From Bugula neritina (Eukaryota > Bryozoa > Gymnolaemata > Cheilostomatida > Bugulidae), in the NCBI GenBank assembly GCA_964035545.1, contig OZ037767.1, forward strand, positions 30,184,128 through 30,248,127: a DNA stretch of 64,000 bases, read 5' to 3'. A model generated the notes under the pieces. That model worked only from the letters and a program-made list of their open reading frames with translations. It ran no database searches and was not told the DNA's origin. Below, in pieces: positions 11,366-24,400 of this stretch; position 1 is the stretch's first letter; every line of letters begins with the position of its first letter. The position numbers and the translations under genes were made by a program.

Positions 11366-14129
11366 CTAGCTGATATTCTGGTATGTCAGTAGCTGGTTCT
11401 CCATCTCTAGACACACTCTCTCAATCTCGTAGTTCTTACTCACCAGCCCCACCCAGCTAAAAAGAAATTGAATCTTAATTAATGCAATACGCAAATACAT
11501 AAAACCTTACGTTTGGACTTTATTAGTATCTTATTTAAACCTAAATAATAACTTTAGAATAAACTTTGTGGATAGAAGCTGTATAAAATAAGAGTTGTCC
11601 TTTCAATGACTAAATTCTAAATGGAATACAACTGCATGAAATAACTATAAATTCATTGAACATATAGTGAATATGTCAAGGACCTGTTCATTAAGACCTT
11701 GTCATCAAAAGTTTAGCTCTATTCATTTCAACAGTTGCAATGCTAAGGTAACAAATAACTTTTCATTTTATATAAGATTTACATAACTCCGACAGATAAA
11801 CAATCCATCTATCTATTTATACACAACTTTTCAGCACCAAATATAATGGAAGTTGCCCTTTCAAAGTTTCTGTCAACTGACCTGTCTTCTAAATTTTTCA
11901 ACTTGGTGCCGGCTTCGATTTGCTCATTCTTCCGCTGCCAGTTGATATCTTGTATTTGTTTCCGGACTTCCTGCAGCCGCTGCTGAGAAGTGTTGAGCAG
12001 TTTTACTAGCAAGTCGTTGCTGTTCTTCCAGACGGTAGAGCCGTACTCCTGGAGCAACTCCAGGTTCTGTATCCTGTAGACATTACAGCAACACCATAGC
12101 AGAGAGGAAGTGATGTAGTAAACAGGAAGTGATGTAGTAAACAGGAAGTTATGTAGTAAACAGGAAGTGATGTAGTAAACAGGAAGTGATGTAGCAAACA
12201 GGAAGTGATGTAGTAAACAGGAAGTGATGTAGTAAACAGGAAGTGATGTAGTAAACAGGAAGTCAAACCTAACGAACTCATACCCCATAACTCACAGCTA
12301 CTGAGAGCTATTACACCAAGAAGTTATATAAGTGTGACACAGCAACTGACCTCAGCTTCTGGTGCTCCAGCTGTGCCTCAGAATTGTGTACCGCCTCCAG
12401 CCAGGCCTGCACGTCTGTCATCTTGCCAGTTGCCGGTTGTGGCAATTCACATCTACATACAGAGAAGGCTGACAATGAGTATGATGTTAACTTTACAGGA
12501 GCTCACAACTCTTACATCATACAACATAACAAGGGCAAATACATGAGATATAGATTAGTTGGTATTTTATATGTCACTATCAGAAAATGTCGGCCATAGT
12601 ATGCTAAAGCACAACAAACTAACTGCACCAACAACTTTTTTACCCAAATGAAGAAATTTAATAGCCTTACATTTCAATGGCATAAGTTTTACAACCCTAG
12701 ACAAAAACTGCTGTCTAAACTGCTTAAAATTACCACTATAAGTAACATATCTTCTTACCTTTTCATACTAAGAGTTTCCATGGGCAATCTAGCTTGCATC
12801 CTCTCCCATTCATTTTTCATAACTTCTGTCTACAAGAATACTGATACCTTCTATTTCTGTCCCATCAACAGGCTATTCAGTGCAGGTAAACAACCATGAG
12901 GCAAAATAGGATAAATTATTGAGTGCAGGAAGAAATATATTAATAAATGTAAATAAAAACCTCAAAAGCTTTGTAGTTGGGAGGCTGTATAAATTCCAAA
13001 TAGTTTTTTGTAGGCCGATATCTTCTGGTTTCTTCTTCAATAAGGGCTAATGCCTAATAAATGGCAGCGAACAATGTATTAATATATCAAAAGAGAAAGG
13101 CCGAACACTGCATAAATCTTTATATGTAATTATTATACTTTGATACGCTATATCATTCCTAACAGTAGTAACACTTATTAGCTGATTTAGCTGAATACTT
13201 TCACAAAACACTCCAGTCATTCAAGTTAGTCCAATAGGAGACTAGCAATATTAAAGTTATAATTATATTATATCTAAAGATATAATTGATGGTTTTATTT
13301 CATCAAATTGAATTATAATTAAATTATCATACAATATAGGTTACATACCTTTAAAAATTAACATTTTGCAAACAAAATTTAGAAACAGTAATCATTATAT
13401 TAAAGATAAATTCAAATGATTTGAAATAGTATTATTTAATTATTACTAAATAGTAAATTTAATATTTAATGAATACATATTTATAGCCATAAGTCTAACA
13501 TATTTTTCATAGTTGTAATATTGAAAAATACTAAAAATTAAACTATATACTACCAATATTAGTGTTATTTTATTACCATAAGTATTACTAGTCCTATTAG
13601 TATTACTATTACTATCAGTATTACAAATTGTGATTACTATTACACTTAGTATTAGTAATAATATTACTATTACTATTAGACTTGGTATTAAATTATTGAT
13701 TATTATCATTATTATTATACTTACTTACTAATTGTTAGTATTACTATTAGTAGTAGTACTACATTTACGGTGAAAATGAGTCTAATAGTAATAATATAAT
13801 CATATTTAACTTTATGCCAGTAACTCACTTACACTAACAGTAAGCAAATGTTATTACAAATAATAATAATATGACTATTAGTATTTAAGCTGAAGATCTG
13901 CAATTCAAAATGAATTATATTCATATTGATATTTAATCTGAAAGTGAATCTCATAAGGTAAAATCATAACTCTTGGACATAAGATTAAGACTTAGACTAA
14001 CTCTAAGTCATAAGTGATTAGCTTTAAGTTTAAGTTTAAGTGAAGTCATACCGCTTCTTTGATGCCAGGTTCCTCGTATCCCTGATCAAAATATGGCAAT
14101 GCATCAACAACTACTGCTGCTTCGGACAT
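11366..14129 (-). CDS. BCAS2: BCAS2 / SPF27, PRP19-complex pre-mRNA splicing factor
   Basis: Six exons with matching phases: 14129-14052, 13053-12961, 12829-12759, 12452-12351, 12073-11882 and 11456-11366, total 627 nt including TAG, a 208-residue protein (human BCAS2 is 225). The N-terminus contains [20 protein letters not shown], the family hallmark; then [47 protein letters not shown] and a final exon with [14 protein letters not shown], all collinear with the human protein. The C-terminal half is predicted coiled coil, as expected for assembly with PRP19 and CDC5L in the spliceosomal NTC. The tail after the last conserved block is about 15 residues shorter than human. The start is the only ATG giving the conserved N-terminus. 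Intron 4 holds a 19-bp minisatellite close to the exon 5 acceptor. Nuclear splicing role is family knowledge. Confidence 0.96.
12105..12262. repeat. 19-bp minisatellite in BCAS2 intron 4
   Basis: About 8.3 copies of AGGAAGTGATGTAGTAAAC with very few changes, ending 31 bp from the exon 5 acceptor at 12073. It is open in all minus-strand frames, which produces spurious open reading frames. Confidence 0.9.
13555..13760. repeat. Degenerate ATT/AGT-rich simple repeat in BCAS2 intron 1
   Basis: Long run of TAGTATTACTATT-like words. Similar sequence recurs at 17040-17095, 41290-41400 and 42060-42265, so it is a genome-wide low-complexity class rather than a local feature. Confidence 0.8.
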
Positions 14130-17100
14130 TATTATATTTTCTAAAACCAACAAAGTGTTAAAATTGAAAATATCTAATAGTGAAACACTTAAAAATTGGA
14201 ATAAATATTAACAATGACAATTGACAGTTTGAATGAAATGCTATCAATTATCGTACTAAAGTATGAGAAAAGCAGAATAATATTAGCAGCTAAGATAGCC
14301 TAAATTTGTTGATGTGTTGAACCAAAAAGGACATTGGTCACTCAACAGACAGTTCTGAGTCTGTAATATGTTGTGGCCATTTAGGTCGTGTTTAATAAAA
14401 TCATTAGCCTCTAAGCGTTTTAATCAATCGTGTTTGAACACATTGAAACTATTTTTAGCAATGTCCCAAAGTAACGTCGGAAGAATAATGATAATCGCAA
14501 ATGAACTGCCACATAGTTTATTGGAGTCTATGATACTTTCTCTTTGAGTACGACCCCAATCCAGTGGAGGGTCTGGGCCCTTATTTATGTGAATGGCTAT
14601 ACCACACTACGTGACTTTTAAATCAGAATAGTCAGCTACTCACAACACTACCGTAAGGTGAATTCTATTCTTCAAATCACCATTTTATACTGATCTTATA
14701 CAACGTATGTCATCGAAATAGCATGTTATTCAATATTAATATATATTTTTACATTAAATTACAATCATTACATTTACTTTTACTTTTAGTTTTACTTTTA
14801 GTTTTAGTTTTAGTAATTTACTTTAACTTTTACTTTTAGTTTTATTGTTTACTGAAAGTGAACCTGAATCAGAATGGCCATGTTCACAGTGCATATTAAT
14901 GTTGAACTTGAAGTTGATGTTGAATTTGAAGTTGATGTTGAACTTGAAGTTGATGCTCAACTTTATGTTTATGTTATTGTTATAGTTAATCTTATAAATA
15001 TAATAAAGTATAACTTATAGTTAATGTTATTGTATTGGTTAAAAATAAAATTAATTTCAACTTTTAAGTGTTATTAAGTTTAAAATAAGTTTTAAATTAA
15101 TGTTACTTATAGTTATAATTAAATTATATTTATTATAATTATTATTATACTCCATTTTATAATTGCTTTCAAGCGTAACTTTTAACTGTTATTATAATTA
15201 TTATACTATTACTATTGCTATTAGTGTTAGCTACCACCTACTTCAATTTATATTGTATAACTAGTAATAGTATAAATGTAATTGAAACTATAAAGCTTTC
15301 TTCTCTACTTTTGTACCAGTACTTGTAGTATATTTCAGTTACAGCTAAATCCAAGATAAATAAACTTAAACTTAAGGTGCTCAACTTTTTATTAGAAGAA
15401 TACGTTGGTAAACAAACTGAAAGTACTACCTTTTGCAATTGTATGTATTCTATAATTAATTATGTATTATATCTGACTCCGTAATGTTGAATTGAGATTT
15501 AATAAAGTTTAAGTTAGTCTGTCTGCGTGTCATTAGATTAGATCAAATTTTACGAGTCAAGGAGCTCAGGATCTCATTTATATAATTATAAATAAATAGG
15601 TTCAATATATAAAAACAGGTATAAACATTTTTGCGTGTATCATCAATAGTAAACACTGCAAAGCAGCTTATATACTTATAGAAACTATAATAAAAATAGC
15701 AGCTGATGTTTTATAGAAACTATAATAAATGTATCATTTGCAACCATTTTAACTATTCGTAGTTCTAAAGTTAAAGCTAAGATCATAAGATTATATAATA
15801 AAGCTGAAAAAATTCGTTACAACTGCAAAATATTAGTGACAATAACAATAAAAACTAATTTGTTCAGCGCCAGTCATATGAAATTTCAGAGTTGTATTCT
15901 CTATCACATATTTGGCAGCTTCATTCTGTGGGATTCTATTTTAATCAGTAGCAAGCACTTTTTGTGGAGTTGTTGTTTTGAGTTTCTACTTATAGTGTAA
16001 TTGTAGATTAGTTAGCTTTTAGTTTGTTTTTATTACTTTTGAGTTTTTAAACCAACATATATGGTATTATCATTTAGAATTTATTTAAGTAATATCTAAG
16101 GGTTGTTGAGCATGACTGTTGCCCATTGTGTTTAGTTCTCTGTTTAGAAGATGTGCAGGGGCTCTTCTGTATAAATTATAATCATTTTTTCTGAAGTGTA
16201 GCCAACACTGTGGTACCTTGCTTTATGAAATGTAGTTTCCACAATAAATAGTTTTAGTATGCTTTAAAATATATAACCAATGTTAGTTTTTTTTAAATAT
16301 TACCTGATTTTTTTTAAAGTAAAAATTTTACTGATTTGTTTAAGCATTCCCTAACAAGCATTGATATTTGTTTTTTTCCCATTAATTTTATTAGTTTCAT
16401 TTGATTTGCCTTAGAGCGGGTTGATATGCTATGTTCAACTATAATTTGTACTTCTATAATGTAGCATGGCAATAATCACTACTATAATTCACCTAGGAAA
16501 AGTTTTGCAACTGTTTTTCAGAAGCATGTATTTCACTGTTGAATTTGCATAATTTTATATAACTTCTAACGGTGAGATATTCGAGCTTGCACACACTTCT
16601 AATAGGTCAATTTTTACGTGGTTTATACAATCTTCACTCATAAACTCTGCCCTTGTTAAGTTGCCTGCCCCTGCTTAGTTATCAGCCGCGAGAACTTCTG
16701 TTCACCTCATTAAATTATTCAGTGGGCGTGCCCTATCAGCTGTAGTTGTTACGCACTATAAGTTATTGTCGATCGAGTCGCTTGTGGTAGACGTTGGACC
16801 TGGCATTCCAAACCTCTGAATTACAAATAGTAATACTAATACTATCGCTGGAGGATTAGGATATCGTGCTGTGAAAGGGTGTAGTTTTGTCGAATGCTAT
16901 TCCTATAGAGTTTTTGCTACCTGGTAATTAAGCAGTGAGTTTTCAGGATTGTTTTATTTAGAAATTTAGCTAGTCCTTAGGCTTAGATAATTGTAATAGG
17001 CGCAGTGGTAGTGATACTCCTACCGATGCTGATCGTGGTAGCCTAATACTAATAGTAATAGTAAATGTAATACTCGCTAATAGTAATAATAGTTATACTA

Positions 17101-18460
17101 ATTATAAGTTTAATAAACTTCAGATTTTAATCATTAAATTTAATGCTAAAATCGAATTGCTAATCTTGAATCTAAGACTAATGCCAATGGTAATAGTTGT
17201 TCTCTTATCGGTTTTTTTGTGATACTGGTTGATAACATGTTCAACTTTATATTTAAATTACTACGATAATCGTATTTTTTAGTTTAGCTTTCAGTTACCA
17301 ACTCTTACATGTACGTGTACTACTACCACCACTAATACTATAACACTAACAAGTGAACTTCAGTATGAGTATAAATATAACTTTCTTTCTTCGTAAGTTA
17401 GGATTTCAGTTCTTTGTCTATGCTGGCTCAAATTCAACATAAATATTTTCAAGTTGGACAAGCTAACTTAGTCTGCAGTTGATTAAACGCCTTTATACTT
17501 TAGCTTTGGTTTTCCCAAATATCTAATTAATGGATGACTGTAAACTATTAAGTTGACTGTCCAAAATTCCATTTAAATTTAAATTTATTTTGGAGGTACT
17601 GCTACTATTGCGAACTACATTTATTTTCATGTTAAAAGCTATTGGTAGGTGTTATAATATTAAGTAGGTGTACAGCTTTAATCACCAAATGCAATTACAA
17701 TAATACAATGCTCTTTACTTGATGAGAATATAACCCAAGATAATCTAACTTGCAATGCAAACCATTAAGCTTAGCAAGCAGGGCATAATAATAATCATTA
17801 TAGCTGTGTCTCCTCCACTAGATTAAGGGGCTAGGGTTTGCAATGCCTACCCATATTTGTATTCTGGGTTGAATGTGGCTATCGCTTTGATGTAGCTTCA
17901 CTCACAGTCTCTATAACTGTTACTTGTAGAACTGTAATAAGGGGTTTTGGGTAGCAACCTTAAAATTCTAGGCTGTTGTGGTAATATTATAAGGCGTAGT
18001 AATGCTACATCACACCAAATATCAAGTTTCTAAGCGAATATATACGAGATTTTATCAAGAACGAAAACCATTTGCATTGTTTGGAACTCTTTAAATGTAC
18101 AGTTCCCAATTTATCATACATATTTGTGTGATACTTGCACAGTGCTATTTTAGTACTTGTATAGTGTTATTTTAGTACTTGTATAGTGCTATTTTAGTAC
18201 TTGTATAGCAGGTACTTGTGCTCTGTATTCATTTAGGCATTTAGTGTCACACAATTATTGTATTGAACTGCTGAATGAGAAAATGAATGCAAGCCAAAAT
18301 ATTGCTCAGTAAAAATCAATTCACTAATCAGACTATGAGCAGAACAAAAGACCCAGGCCCAGTCTAGCTGGGCTGCTGTAGGGACATGCAGTGCAGTAGA
18401 GTGTGTGCAGTAAAGTATGTGTTTAGTTGTAGGTATTCCGTCCAGCGCCCATGTCCAAAT
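14130..18460. other. Divergent intergenic region between BCAS2 and AEBP2-like gene
   Basis: It must contain the BCAS2 promoter and the upstream part of the AEBP2-like gene. No coding exon is convincing. It holds TTTTAC-type repeats (14765-14840), an 18-bp-like repeat around TTGAAGTTGATG (14900-14955), and about four copies of a 23-bp unit with ATAGTGTTATTTTAGTACTT at 18125-18205. Confidence 0.5.
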
Positions 18461-21400
18461 ATGGCCTACACCAGCAAGTTACGAGCCAGCACCAGGCACC
18501 AAGTTGCTGTCGTAAAACCTGTGCGGAGAGGTCTACGGAAACGGCAGCCATCAATGAGATATGCGGAAAAAGAATATCAGATGGTGCCTGATGAAGTGTG
18601 AGTACATGTTGGTTGTTGTCACCAATTGACTGTGACTGACAAGTGCCCCATGTGATTCACACTTTTCAAGTTGCTGAACTTTTTCAGGCATGTCACTGCT
18701 ACACTGATGTCGTAAATATATTATGATATCACAGGCATACAAGAGTTCAGCCCAACTGGCTGCTAGAGTACAATACTGTTGTGACATCTTAGCTCCTACA
18801 ATCGTCACTGTTTTGTCATACACTTCAAGTGCCACAGTAAACACTGCTTTGTTTCGACTTGGGATATCACTGGAATACAGTTGTGCAGTGACTTTGCCTT
18901 CAGCTATATGCTATTAGCTGCTGCGTGCTAGGAAATAGGGCAGTAATTGATTGCACTTTGCTTGCAGACTTCAACTAGGCCGCTAGTGGCACAAGCCCTG
19001 CTGGTTTAATGTAAATAGTCCAACTACTAACAACTTTATTGTTATCTTTATAATTCCCCTGCCTCCCACTCCACTAACTGTACGTAGAAGTTGCTGTCTC
19101 ACATCCTGAGGGTATTCAACCCTCGACAATTTCCAGGATGTACTTGGGATACTTAGTCTATGGTAGTTGTTCCTCTGTGGGTGTGTCTTATACCTTGTCT
19201 CTGTTGCAGTGCTAATTACCTTTCTGATAGAGATGGGGAGACTGATGAAGAAATATCCTTCTCATTTCGCAACATTCCAAGCAACCAATCATATGTATGT
19301 ACTTCTAGTTAGTGTATTATTAGTATGTGTAGTCTCTATTGTATGTACATGTAAGTACATGACCATCCTGGGTTGTCATATTTACTAGAATGTAGGTATT
19401 TACATGTGAGTAGATGAGTATAAAGTTTCCGGAACTGTAACTCGGCACAAAAATGTCCATTATTCCGTAAGTGTGGGTATATCAGGTAGGAAAGGGAAAA
19501 CGCACTAACCCGTGATCAACATAGTAGTAGTAATATACCAGGAACTTGTCTCCCCCATAATTCCTCAGGTGAGTGGCATTGCCAACATGACTTGCCTACC
19601 TGCCGTGTAGCTAGAGCTAATGAAAGTTCAAGAGCACTCCCAGGGTTGGGTAGTATATATGGCTATGATGATGGATCCAGGCCTTTATATTTTGGTCTTG
19701 AAAGAAAATTAAGGGGAGTAGCTATGTTTAGAGTAAAAACTTCAAATTATCACAAAATGTATGGGGGGTTTCTACAGGCTCCCCACTTTGCTACTTTATT
19801 AATATACATGCTAGGCTTCCACTATCTACTACTATTACACTGTATTATTACACTGTACTATTACACTGTATTATTACACTGTACTATTACACTGTATTAT
19901 TATACTGTATTATTATACTGTATTATTACACTGCATTATTACACTGTACTATTACACTGTATTATTACACTGTACTATTACACTGTATTATTACACTGTA
20001 TTATTACACTGTATTATTATACTGTACTATTATACTGTACTATTACACTGTATTATTACACTGTATTATTACACTGTATTATTATACTGTACTATTACAC
20101 TGTATTATTATACTGTATTATTACACTGTATTATTATACTGTATTATTATACTGTATTATTATACTGTATTATTACACTGTACTATTACACTGTATTATT
20201 ACACTGTATTATTATACTGTATTATTACACTGTATTATAACACTGTACTATTACACTGTATTATTACACTGTATTATTACACTGTATTATTATACTGTAT
20301 TATTACACTGTATTATTACACTGTATTATTACACTGTATTATTATACTGTACTATTACACCGTATTATTATACTGTACTATTACACTGTATTATTACACT
20401 GTATTATTATACTGTATTATTATACTGTATAATAGTAAGCAAAAAAAGTGGCATGCTGCAAGCAAATCAAATTTTGTGTTATAGAACTGCAAGCCAATGA
20501 AATGTTGTGTTGCAGAATTGTAAACCAAAAACTGGAGGGAAGCGAGCCACCCTCCGACAGAGCTCAATAGACAGCTCTGGCCGTCTGTCTGTTCTCTCTG
20601 TTGAGTCATACGACAGCGGAGTTGGCAGCAAATCTGATGATGATCTTGCCTGCCTGACAAATTCTCCAGAAAAGTTGACATCAAAAAAGCCAATAACAAT
20701 AGAGGTGAGGTCTCCAGAAAGCAGTGGCGTTATAGAGTTGATTGACACTGGGGATGACTGTTTCATTGGGTACTTTAAACCCCAGGAATCACTCTCGACC
20801 ACGCCTGCTACGCCTGCTACTCCTGCTGCGTCTACGGGTGGGGGAAGCAGTTGTAAGGTCTCCACTCAGACTAACAGTTCTGGCAGACTGAGACGCTCTG
20901 TGAGTGCATCTGTGAGTGAAGACTCGTGTGACTCAGCCTTCCATGGCCAGAAAGATTCGTCTAGACCATCCATCGACCTAACCGTACTGAAACCTAAAAC
21001 AGACACAAAATCCAAAGTACAAATAACTAGAACATTGACCCATAAACGTAAGCCTAGCAAAACTGATCTATTGTCGAGTGGTAGAGCTGAGGCAAGATCT
21101 AAGAAAGACCGGACAGTGGCGCTGAGACGGTCCAACAGAAATGTTCTGTCAAACAGAGAAGTGCGTTCCAAACAACCTCCCACTGCAGCCTCCTCGCCAC
21201 CTAGTAGGCGCACGCGATCTCGCGTATCCACGAATGAACTTCAGCTTTCGAAAGCAAAACCCTCCCCGGGAAAATCTGCTCTCCGCCGGATACAGCATCA
21301 CAACAGAAGCCCCGAGAGACCTTCTGAATCATTTGCTTCGGCTAGCCGGCATTGCCGTACTCGATCTCATGTAAAATCCTTACGAAATGAACTGCTAACC

Positions 21401-24400
21401 ACTTCTCCCAGCAAACCATCATTACGTAGTCTGAACTTCTCTACACCGACCAAAGCATCTGCAGATATTGGACTAAAGGAGCAGAAAGACAGTGCAGATG
21501 GAAATATAAGCACCGTAAAGGATTGTGATACAAATGGCATGTTGAACGGGGACAGGAAACAGGATCCCCCAGTAAAGTCTGCGTGCCAGTGGAGGTAAGC
21601 TATATAGAGTAGAGTAGACTAGAGTAATATGTGCTTCCTCAGTCATTCAGAAATAATCACCAAGTTGTCTGTACAATAATTAATTATATAGTGTCCAGGA
21701 TGAATGAATACACTGCCTGGCATGCAGTTGTTATGTCACACAGAGCAGTGAGGATTGGGGCTGGAGAAATTATTGTGAACCTCTAAATACAATTCATTAT
21801 ATTTTTGTAAAAGTGGCCTCTAACTGCTTCCATTTCAGTAGCCTTAGGTTTCCTAGAAACTGTGCTGGTTTGGGGCATCTTAAGTGTGTCTCTTTGTTCC
21901 TGGTGTTTCCTATAGAGGGAGTTCTCCAGGTGTTAGGAAGATGTTATACATCTCAACAGTCTCATTAGTTATTGTGTAATTTAGGTTTTACCTCTTCTTA
22001 TAGCACTCATTGTTTGTGGTGTGAAGGAAATTACTCTTTGTCTACTTGAAAAAGTCTTGTGAAAACTTTTCCTTTAGTAAACATGCTAAATAATGATCAG
22101 AGAGTATTTATATATTACACAGCATGCTTCCCTGCTCAACCAGTGCCATTTCATGGTGTAGTTTGTAGTTAGCTAACGAAATTTTACGGTATAGGCTGTT
22201 GGGTTTTATGCTGAATTTTTTGCTGTTAAGGGAGCTAAGAATGTACATCGCAAGTCTTCTAAATGTTTCTACTTTTACTCACATACCTGGTTTAAATAGT
22301 CTTGGATATTACATCTTTGATGAAGCTAGCAGGGTGAGAGAGTCTAACGGTGCTGGGGGCTAGCAGGGTGAGGGGGAGCTAGCAGGGTGAGGGGGAGCTA
22401 GCAGGGTGAGGGAGGCTAGCAGGGTGAGGGAGGGCTAATGGTGCTGGGGGTAGTAAGCTGTATTATAATTAATGAAACTAGAAAGAGTCCAGGGAAATAT
22501 CGGCCATTTTCATACAGTGCTGTTACCAGGCAGCACTGTTTCCTGTTAGTGAGTCCCATATTAACTGAAAGCCCGGCTACAATAGTTTATCACAACCAGT
22601 TTTATCAGATAACACAAGGTTTCCAAGAACCTGCTCGTAGTACTCTAATAGTAGTAACTCTACAGTCTACAATTCACCTGATACGTGCAGCTACTGATGT
22701 GGTTTTAGACTGACATGCATGTCATATCTTGAGGTTGTGTGGTTTGTCTTCAACGTTGATGGTTGGTCAGACTATAACAGTAAAATCTGCCTTAAGTTTC
22801 ATAGGTCGAAGATCAATTGAACAGCCACTGAAATACTGAAGCATGCTTTTTCATTTGTGCCAATTCCTCTCACTCTTGCTCCACAAGTTAGAGTAGTAAT
22901 TATACACTTTCTTTGTGTTTCAGTTTCATTGAGAACAGAAATGCCTGTACCAGTGAATTATGTAGCTCCTTTGTATTAGAAATTGGGACCAAAACATGAA
23001 ATGCCTGCGCTGTGTGTTTTCAGTTACACAAGAGATTTTCATGAAAGTCATCAGCAAATATCGCTGGCTTCCCAAAGATGTGCCAATCTGGCCACAAGTT
23101 TTAATGTCTAGCTCTCTTGTGCCTTCAATAAACAATGAATTAACTTCATGGTACTCCTGTGGTGTTAGTTGACTTAAAAGACTTTTAGTTTCAAGCTTGT
23201 TTTTGACTGTTGAACTGTAACTTATATAGCACTTTCTTAGGACAAGTAGACTTGGGCCAAAGGTTTATGAACCTAAAAACATTAGAAATCAAATGCAACA
23301 GTGAAACTGTAACTTCTATCTGCTGCAGTTAGTTTCACTGATTCTTCTTCGCAAAATGAAATTTTAATGAAATTGAGAATGTGCCAATTTTCAAAAATGG
23401 AATAGCTATTTTGGTGAAATGAAGGAAGTCTCATTCACATGGACATTCCTTTGAAGTGAATCTATCAATTTCTAATACTTTTGTTCTCTTCAGACAATAA
23501 ATTGGCATTCTTATTCACATGTACTGAATATGCTCTCCACTAATAGGCAAAGTGATTTTGCCTCATCATTTCCTACCTCCAAGTAACGAGATCTTGTGTT
23601 ACTTCAGGTTCTGCAAGGCAGTTGTGTCCCCCGCTGATTTAGCTGATCACATTGAGAGGCTGCATGTAGCATCACAGAGAAGGAACAGCAAGGCTTACAA
23701 GTGCTTCTGGGAAGGGTGTAAGGTGAGCTGTGTACCCTCTACTAAACAATCTAGTGCCAGGGGCTCACCCCCCCCCCCCCCCCCGTACTAACCAGTCCAG
23801 TGCGAGGGGCTCACCCCCCCCCCTACTAACCAGTCCAGTGCCAGGGGCTCACCCCCCCCCCCCTACTAACCAATCAAATGGCAGAGGATCTGCCAGCTAA
23901 CTATTGATTATATGCATCTGGGAAGAGTATTTTGGAAGCAGGAAATCCATTTGATCGGTGCTGAGGTTTTTCTATTGAAGCATTTAGTATGGAATAATTG
24001 CCACAATAATTTGCCTTACAAGTAGATTAACAACATTAGTAGGTTCGGTGAGTGCTTCGCATGCCTGCCTTTCTGCCTCACCTCGCCAATTGATCAGGCA
24101 GACAAACAGACAGACACAGTCCCATAATGCAATTCTTTATTCTAAAAGCTGTTGAAATAGAATACAAGCGTGTAAAGATCTTTTGTCCTTGACTAGAATG
24201 TAGACTAAAGAACGTTTCTAGTTTGCAGAAAGTAGGAGGGGGGGGGGTAGGGGGGCACCCAACTGCCAGAACACCTACTGGCAGTAATTGTCTGACCAAC
24301 TTAATGCTTCTGCAGTTAAATATTGCAAGTGTTTGCTGTCACAGTATGCATACCTCTGGTCTGATTAAGGTACCATTTGTTACCTTCTTGATGTGTCCAG

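Noticed and set aside
11809-12288. 159-codon minus-strand frame taken as one exon
   Set aside because: Only 12073-11882 is coding (BCAS2 exon 5). The N-terminal part is translated 19-bp repeat, and the C-terminal part runs past the donor at 11881.
19592-20500. Open frame of 302 codons rich in YYYTVLLHCI
   Set aside because: It is produced by the 13-bp array, which is open in all three frames; there is no domain and the intron phase of AEBP2 spans it.
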